Source of the DNA: Closterium sp. Naga37s-1
Taxonomy: Eukaryota; Streptophyta; Zygnematophyceae; Desmidiales; Closteriaceae
Assembly (NCBI GenBank): GCA_947471745.1
Contig: CANJKZ010000826.1
Coordinates: 1,957,501-2,021,500, forward strand
Reading direction: 5' to 3'
DNA: 64,000 nt
Shown piece after piece: positions 59,018 through 64,000 of the stretch; within the stretch, counting starts at the first letter, position 1; each line of letters begins with the position of its first letter. The notes below the pieces were generated by a model that was not told the origin of the DNA, searched no databases, and saw only the letters and a list, made by a program, of their open reading frames with translations. A program made the position numbers and the translations under genes.

Positions 59018-60034
59018 TGTTGTGCCAACACATTACAGTGGCACGGTCATCGCACTCCCATTCGGCCTACAAGCCTGCTCAGCTTCTGGAATTTTGTGGG
59101 GAGGTTGTTCAACACGTTTTCTTCAAACCCTCAAAGTTTCAGAGTTTTTGAAGCAGTTACCAAGGCATGACAACATTTTATGTTTCAAGACTTATGGCAT
59201 CCCGGAAGTGTGTGTTACTCCTTTTGGTAACACCTGAGTTCACCATTTCGGCTGCTGACTCGTCTACCGAGATCTGATTGGTCTGAAATTCGGTCTGGCA
59301 GTCCTTTGACCCGCTGTGCAAGTGGTCACCAAGTTTCAGAACGATCCAACATCTGAGCATTGCGTGACAGCTGCCGAAATTCACTGTTCCGTAGTCATGG
59401 TGCACTGTTGGCAGCATTTCCCTTGCCACCCTTTCATTGTTGTCATGCCAATGGTGCAGGGACAGAGAATGAGACAAGAAGTACAGGTGGTCAAGTGGGA
59501 CTCTACAACCCTCCTTTTGAGAAGTGTGGTCTTCCTGGAAGCAACTTGCAAGAGGGTGCAAGTGGGAAGACAAGCTGACTCATGTTGGCTTGACTCACTA
59601 TTGGTAGCCTTGAGTACAGCTCTGAACATCCAAGTGTGGTTGGCTTTGCTGACCTAGCTAGGACGTTTCCCATTCTTCTCTAGCCTTTCTCCCCTAGGAC
59701 TCAACCTTCTCTGAGTTCCCAGGATGACCCAACCCCTTATGAGTCCCCTAGGCAATGTTGTACTCACCTCTTCCTTGCATCAATGAGAATACACGTTTTT
59801 TCAGCCGAGCTTACGTTTTCGTTCACTGCGTAGTGCACACACCTCTGATAATAGCAAGTAATATACCGTTGGAAAGCAGACACCTAAGGCTAACCGCTGT
59901 TCAAGTTTCAGCCTCGTATGTTCTCGGAGCTGATCGTGACGGCGTTTTGAACAGAGGCGGTTTGAAGACGTCAGATTCTGCTTAGGCGGTTTCATGGGCA
60001 TCCGCGACCCCTAAGTGGACTGCAGACTATAACA
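59018..60034 (+). repeat. 3' LTR of element I (1017 bp)
   Basis: Nearly identical to 53297-54313, same ends, followed by GACAG. Confidence 0.96.
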
Positions 60035-60039
60035 GACAG

Positions 60040-60625
60040 AGGTGGGGAGTTTTCCTCCGACCTTCTGCAGAGCTTTTGTCGTGGGGAGGGCATTCGCCAG
60101 ACGTTCACGCTTCCGGCCTCTCCACAGCAGAATGGGGTTGCTGAGCGCCGCATTGGCTTGGTTATGGAGGTCGCTCGTCCCTCCATGGTCCATGCGGCTG
60201 CCCCCCATTTTTTGTGGCCGTTTGCGGTCCGCTACGCCACGCATCAGCTTAACCTCTGGCCCCGTGTCTCCTTGCTGGAGACCTCGCCCACACTGCGGTG
60301 GACGGGGGAGGTTGGCGATGCGTCGGTGTTCCGGGTCTGGGGTTCTCGTGCCTTTGTCCGCGATACCACCGCGGACAAGCTCTCCTCCCGCGCTGTTCCC
60401 TGTGTCTTCCTTGGCTTTGTCCCGGACGCGCCTGGTTGGCAGTTTTACCACCCCGCCTCGCGCCGTGTCTTCCCCTCTCAGGACGTCACGTTCGACGAGT
60501 CGGTTTCCTTTTACCGTCTCTTCCCCTACCGCAATGCCCCTCTCCCCCCCCCCGCCGCTCTTCTTCGCTCCACGTGCTCCCTAGGTACACCCCCTCCCCG
60601 CTCCCGGTCCTGCTCCTTCAGGTGA
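60040..60625 (+). pseudogene. Element G integrase, C-terminal part
   Basis: Plus strand, continuing from element I with DRGGEFSSDLLQSFCRGEGIRQTF, the catalytic E in NGVAERRIGLVMEVARP, HFLWPFAVRYATHQLNLWP, GDASVFRVWGSRAFVRD and FYHPASRRVFPSQDVTFDESV. The frame slips in a C run near 60545 (relatives read LPPPPLFLAPGPPPVDPLP) and stops at 60623-60625. Element E slips at the matching place. Confidence 0.85.
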
Positions 60626-60644
60626 TCAAGTAGACCCTCCTCCC

Positions 60645-61620
60645 TTGACTGCGCCGGTTGAGGTCACTGGTGACTCAGTTCTTGCTGAGGGTGATCCTGC
60701 TTGGGGTGCTGCTTCTGGGTGTGCTGAGCCTGGGGGTGCGGAGCTTGGGGGTGCTGAGCCTGGGGGTGCGGAGCCTGGAGGTGCTGACCCTGGGCGTGAG
60801 GAGTCTGGGGGTGCTGAGCCTGGGGGTACTGAGTCTGGGGGTGCTGCACCTGGGGGCGCTGAGGCGTCTTGTGAGCAGTCTCCATGGAGCGGCCGTCTCC
60901 GTAGTCGCTCCGCTGGTGCCTCGCCGCTGCACTCTCGTCGTCGTCTTCCTCTCTCCCCACAGCAGCTGCGTGAGTGGTACGTTAGCCGTCAGGGTCGAGT
61001 TGCTGGAGCTGGGGGCCCTGCTGCGGGAGGTGCTGGTGTTGGAGGCACTGGAGCCGGCGCTGTCCCTCTCTCCCCGCAGAAGCTGCGTGAGTGGTACGTT
61101 AGCCGTCAGGGTCGCGCTGCTGGCGCTAGGGGCCCTGCTGCGGGAGGCGCTGGAGCTGGTGACTCTGCTATTGGAGTTGTTTCTACTGGAGTTCTTGGAG
61201 CAGCTGGTCCCGGAGGTGCTATTACTGGAGGTTTTGGAGGTGCTGGGACTGGAGGTACTGCTGGACCTGGAGGTGTTGCTGTCGACTCTGAGGTTGGAGG
61301 CCCTGGAGCTGGAGGTGCCGGTTCTGGGGGTGCTACTGCTGGTGGCGCTGGAGCTGGAGGTTCTGGAGCTGCTGCGGGTGCTGGCGCTGGAGGTTCTGGA
61401 GCTGTTGGAGGTGCTGGCGCTGGTGGCGCTGGAGCTGGAGGTTCTGGAGCTGCTGCGGGTGCTGGCGCTGGAGGTTCTGGAGCTGTTGGAGGTGCTGGCG
61501 CTGGTGGCGCTGGAGCTGGAGGTTCTGGAGCTGCTGCGGGTGCTGGCGCTGGAGAATCTGGAGCTGTTGGAGGTGCTAGCGCTGGTGGCGCCGGCGCTGG
61601 AGGTTCTTGAGCTGCTGTGG
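60645..61620 (+). pseudogene. Element G integrase-RT linker with two LREWY modules
   Basis: Plus-strand frame rich in Gly, Ala, Glu and Pro. GAEPGGAE units (60700-60860) are followed by LSPQQLREWYVSRQGR and LSPQKLREWYVSRQGR about 35 residues apart, then about 60-bp repeats (61340-61610) coding GAGAGGSGAAAG and GGSGAVGGAG. B, A and D have a single module here, so this element duplicated it. An alternative frame through the same DNA reads Leu/Val-rich repeats, an artefact of the repeat composition. Confidence 0.75.
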
Positions 61621-63446
61621 GTGCTTGCGCTTGGGATTCTGGAGCTGCAGGAGGTGCTGGAGCTACTGGTGCTGGTAGCACTGCACCGCCGCCATTGTTC
61701 TTCGCTCCGCCGTCACCTTCGTCTCTGCCACTGCCTGGCTCCGTGCTTCGCCAGGTTCATAGCCTCCCGTCTTCTACTGGTCTTCCGGTACAGCCTGACT
61801 CACCGCTGCCTGCTCCTTCTCCTTACACTGAGCTGACAGGCGGTCTTGCTGAGCGTCGTGAGCCTGCGTCTCGTCCTGTCTCGCCTGTTCGCACTGTCCG
61901 CACTGGTTGTACTAGTCGTCGTGTTCCTCGTGAGCGTCCGCCGGCTGTCCCCGGCACACACCTCATGGCCCTGTGTCCTTCCTCTGCTCCGCATCGTGTT
62001 CCCTTGCCGTCCCCTCCTGCGTCTTCTCTTTCTGACAGTCCAGAGCCTGAGTGTGATCGCGCTCGTGATGCTCACCTTACTGTCACGCGTCTCCTCGCCA
62101 CTGTTGTCACTGACCCGTCTTTTGAGTCTGCTGCTGCGTCTGCCTTAGTCGCTGAGCTTGTTGACTTTGCTGCTGCCTGTCGTCTAGATTACACCGCTAA
62201 TCTTGTTGCCGAGTCTGAGTCTGTCTGTCCTCCGTCCGTCGGGGGTGAGTGTACTCTTGGAACGGACATCCTTGAGGACAGGCAGGAGGACTTTGAGTGT
62301 CTTGCAGCCGATGCGCCTCATCTCGTGTCCATGCTGCTTGCCCTTGAGGGAGACCCGGATGCACCAGACATCCCGACTCCGCGTTCTTACGCTGAGGCGA
62401 TCGCGGGTCCCTACTCCTCTCAGTGGCAGACAGCCATGGACGCAAAGATGGCATCCTGGAAGTCCACAGGCACTTACGTCGACGAGGTTCCCCCTTCTGG
62501 GGCGAACATCGTCGATGGCATGTGGATTTTCAGGGTGAAGCGGCCGCCAGGTTCTCCGCCTGTCTTCAAGGCTCATTACGTTGCTCGAGGCTTCAGTCAG
62601 CGGGAGGGAGTCGACTTCTTCCAGACCTTCTCCCCCACCCCGAAGATGACCACTCTTCGGGTGCTGCTGCACGTTGCCGCTCAGCGTGACTACGAGCTTC
62701 ACTCTCTTGACTTCAGCACAGCCTTCTTACAGGGTAGCCTGCACGAGGAGATCTCGCTGCGCCACCCACCTGGCTTCACTGGGTCGTTCCCTCCTTGTAC
62801 CCAGTGGAGCCTCGGGCGGCCAGTCTACGGTCTCCGCCAGGCACCGCGAGAGTGGCACGACACACTGAGGACGACACTTGCGGCTCTTGGGTTTGCTCCG
62901 TCGACTGCTGACCCGTCGCTGTTTTTGCGCACCGACACTTCGCTGCTGCCGTTCTACGTCCTCGTGTACGTCGACGACTTGGTCTTTGCCACTGCTGACA
63001 CTGAGGCTCTTGCTCTGGTGAAATCAGAGCTGCAGAAGAGACACACGTGCATAGACCTGGGTGAGCTGCGCAGCTACCTTGGCTTGCAGATCACCCGGGA
63101 CAGAGCACGCCGCACCATCACACTGACTCAGTGACACATGGTGCAGCAGGTCCTTCAGCGCTTCGGCTTCACCTGGTCCTCAGCACAAGCCACTCCTCTG
63201 GCTACAGGTCACTCGCTCTCAGCTCCACCTTCGGACGAGTCCGTAGAGCCGAGTGGTCCTTACCCAGAGCTAGTGGGCTGCCTCATGTACCTGATGACCT
63301 GCACTCGTCCTGACCTTGCGTACCCTCTTGGCCTTCTGGCTTGCTACGTGGCTCCTGGTTGGCACCGAAAGGTGCACATGGATGCTACTAAGAGGGTACT
63401 GCGCTACTTGTGCAGTACATCAGGCATGGGGCTCGTGCTTGGATGA
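61621..63446 (+). pseudogene. Element G reverse transcriptase
   Basis: Plus strand: GLAERREPASRPVSPVR, FESAAASALVAELVDFAAACRLDY, PTPRSYAEAIAGPYSSQW, WIFRVKRPPGSPPVFKAHY, FSTAFLQGSLHEEISLR, YGLRQAPREWHDTL and YVDDLVFATADT. A TCA-to-TGA change at 63132-63134 (ITLTQ, then stop) splits it, and a second TGA at 63444-63446 ends the next stretch (CLMYLMTCTRPDLAYPL to SGMGLVLG). Confidence 0.85.
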
Positions 63447-63952
63447 CGGAGCGACGTTGTCCTGACTAGGCACTCAGACGCTTCTGGGGTTGACGACCAG
63501 GCTACGTAGCGGTCGTCATAGGGTTACACCTTCAGCCTTGGCTCTGGTTCAGTTTCTTGGCGTTCTACATGCTCGTCTTCAGTTCTCAGCTCCAGTTGTG
63601 AGCCTGAGATCTACGCCACAGCCATGGCTGCACAGGAGTTACACTGGCTTACCTACCTGCTGACTTGGGAGAGCGGCCTCGTTCTCCTCCAGTGCTGTAC
63701 GTAGACAACAAGGCCGCCATTGCGTTGTGTCAGGAGCACAGACTGGAGCACAGAACGAAGCACAGAATGAAGCACATCGCTCTGCGTTACTTCCTTGCTC
63801 GAGAGTTGCAGCAGCGTGGTCAGCTTCGTCTTGCTCACGTGGCCACTCGGGCCAACACTGCTGATATATTCACCAAGGCACTTCCGCCTGGTGATCATCA
63901 GCGCTTTTGTACTTTGTTGGGCCTTGTGCCTACGTTTCCTCACTTGCTGTAG
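63447..63952 (+). pseudogene. Element G RNase H
   Basis: Plus strand. 63447-63664 is decayed, with several stops. From 63665 the reading is YVDNKAAIALCQEHRLEHRTKH, a small duplication (RMKH), IALRYFLARELQQRGQLRL and NTADIFTKALPPGDHQRF, ending PTFPHLL. The tail TATATATATACCTGC at about 63973 matches B. The 3' LTR should lie roughly 150-250 bp to the right of the window edge. Confidence 0.82.
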
Positions 63953-64000
63953 GCTCTGCCTGTACTGTGATCTATATATATATACCTGCATGCTTGCTCC

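Larger units (their letters stand above)
53297..60034 (+). mobile_element. Element I: young, intact 6.7-kb Ty1/copia element
   Basis: LTRs 53297-54313 and 59018-60034, both 1017 bp, with only about three differences by eye. GACAG flanks both ends (53292-53296 and 60035-60039). Primer site TGGTATCAGAGC at 54316 is an exact initiator-Met match. The polypurine tract GATGAGGGGGAGTT is at 59004-59017. One uninterrupted polyprotein. It split element G inside integrase at HTDS/DRGGEF. This is the only element in the window with everything needed for autonomous movement. Confidence 0.96.
47831..64000 (+). mobile_element. Element G: degenerate short-LTR copia element hosting H and I, runs off right edge
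   Basis: 5' LTR 47831-47963, primer site, GC minisatellites to about 49100, interruption by H, shortened gag-protease-integrase (51787-53291), interruption by I, then integrase end, linker, RT and RNase H to 63952. Several stops and frame changes. The 3' LTR lies beyond the window. The tail TATATATATACCTGC after the pol stop matches B and E. Confidence 0.9.

Noticed and set aside
60658..61836. 392-residue Leu/Val-rich plus-strand frame that could pass for a membrane protein
   Set aside because: Out-of-frame reading of the Gly/Ala linker of element G; the Gly/Ala frame contains the LREWY modules and is the real one.

Overview
The window is eukaryotic nuclear DNA made almost entirely of nested Ty1/copia LTR retrotransposons. 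Only about 3.5 kb, near 8.4-11.4 kb, looks like ordinary host sequence. It holds one intact host gene, a two-RRM glycine-rich hnRNP of the plant RNP1 type with a phase-0 intron after RRM1. That protein, copia elements with initiator-Met primer sites, and the high GC point to a streptophyte. A charophyte green alga (for example a zygnematophyte) is my best guess, but the lineage is inferred, not shown.

Layout. At 1-8388 a broken C-family copia copy (C3, minus) is interrupted by a degenerate copia element A (minus). The host gene follows (9146-10570). From 11376 to 39366 lies element E (plus), a nest: element C (11478-27570, minus) sits in the 5' LTR of E. Element C is split by element B (12950-20271, plus) and by a TIR-bounded 2.6 kb DNA element T (20628-23261). 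Element D (32930-~38139, minus) sits in the RT of E. Eighteen bases after E comes element C2 (39390-47574, minus), holding an internally deleted element D' (39568-41540) and two solo LTRs. From 47831 off the right edge lies element G (plus), holding a gag-only mini-element H (49143-51583) and a very young intact element I (53297-60034). I matched 5-bp target duplications by eye for B, C, E, C2, D', H, I and both solo LTRs, and a 4-bp TTAA (or TA) for T.

Three copia lineages are present. A, B, D, D', E and G share very short LTRs (123-138 bp), a minisatellite-filled leader, a repeated PQQLREWY motif and an unusual zinc knuckle. C, C2 and C3 have ~445-bp LTRs and, in C and C2, a protease site reading DSCC instead of DSG. 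I is a conventional plant-type copia element with 1017-bp LTRs. H is a deletion derivative in which Gag is joined to the last residues of RNase H.

Most promising leads: a hairpin beside the primer-binding site whose stem changes sequence but keeps pairing in five relatives, followed by a GGGCCC palindrome (candidate RNA dimerisation or packaging signal); element T, a TTAA-flanked TIR element carrying long purine-rich minisatellites; the PQQLREWY module; relatives in which a minisatellite lies where the capsid domain should be; and the C-family coding frame running from inside the primer-binding site into the 3' LTR.
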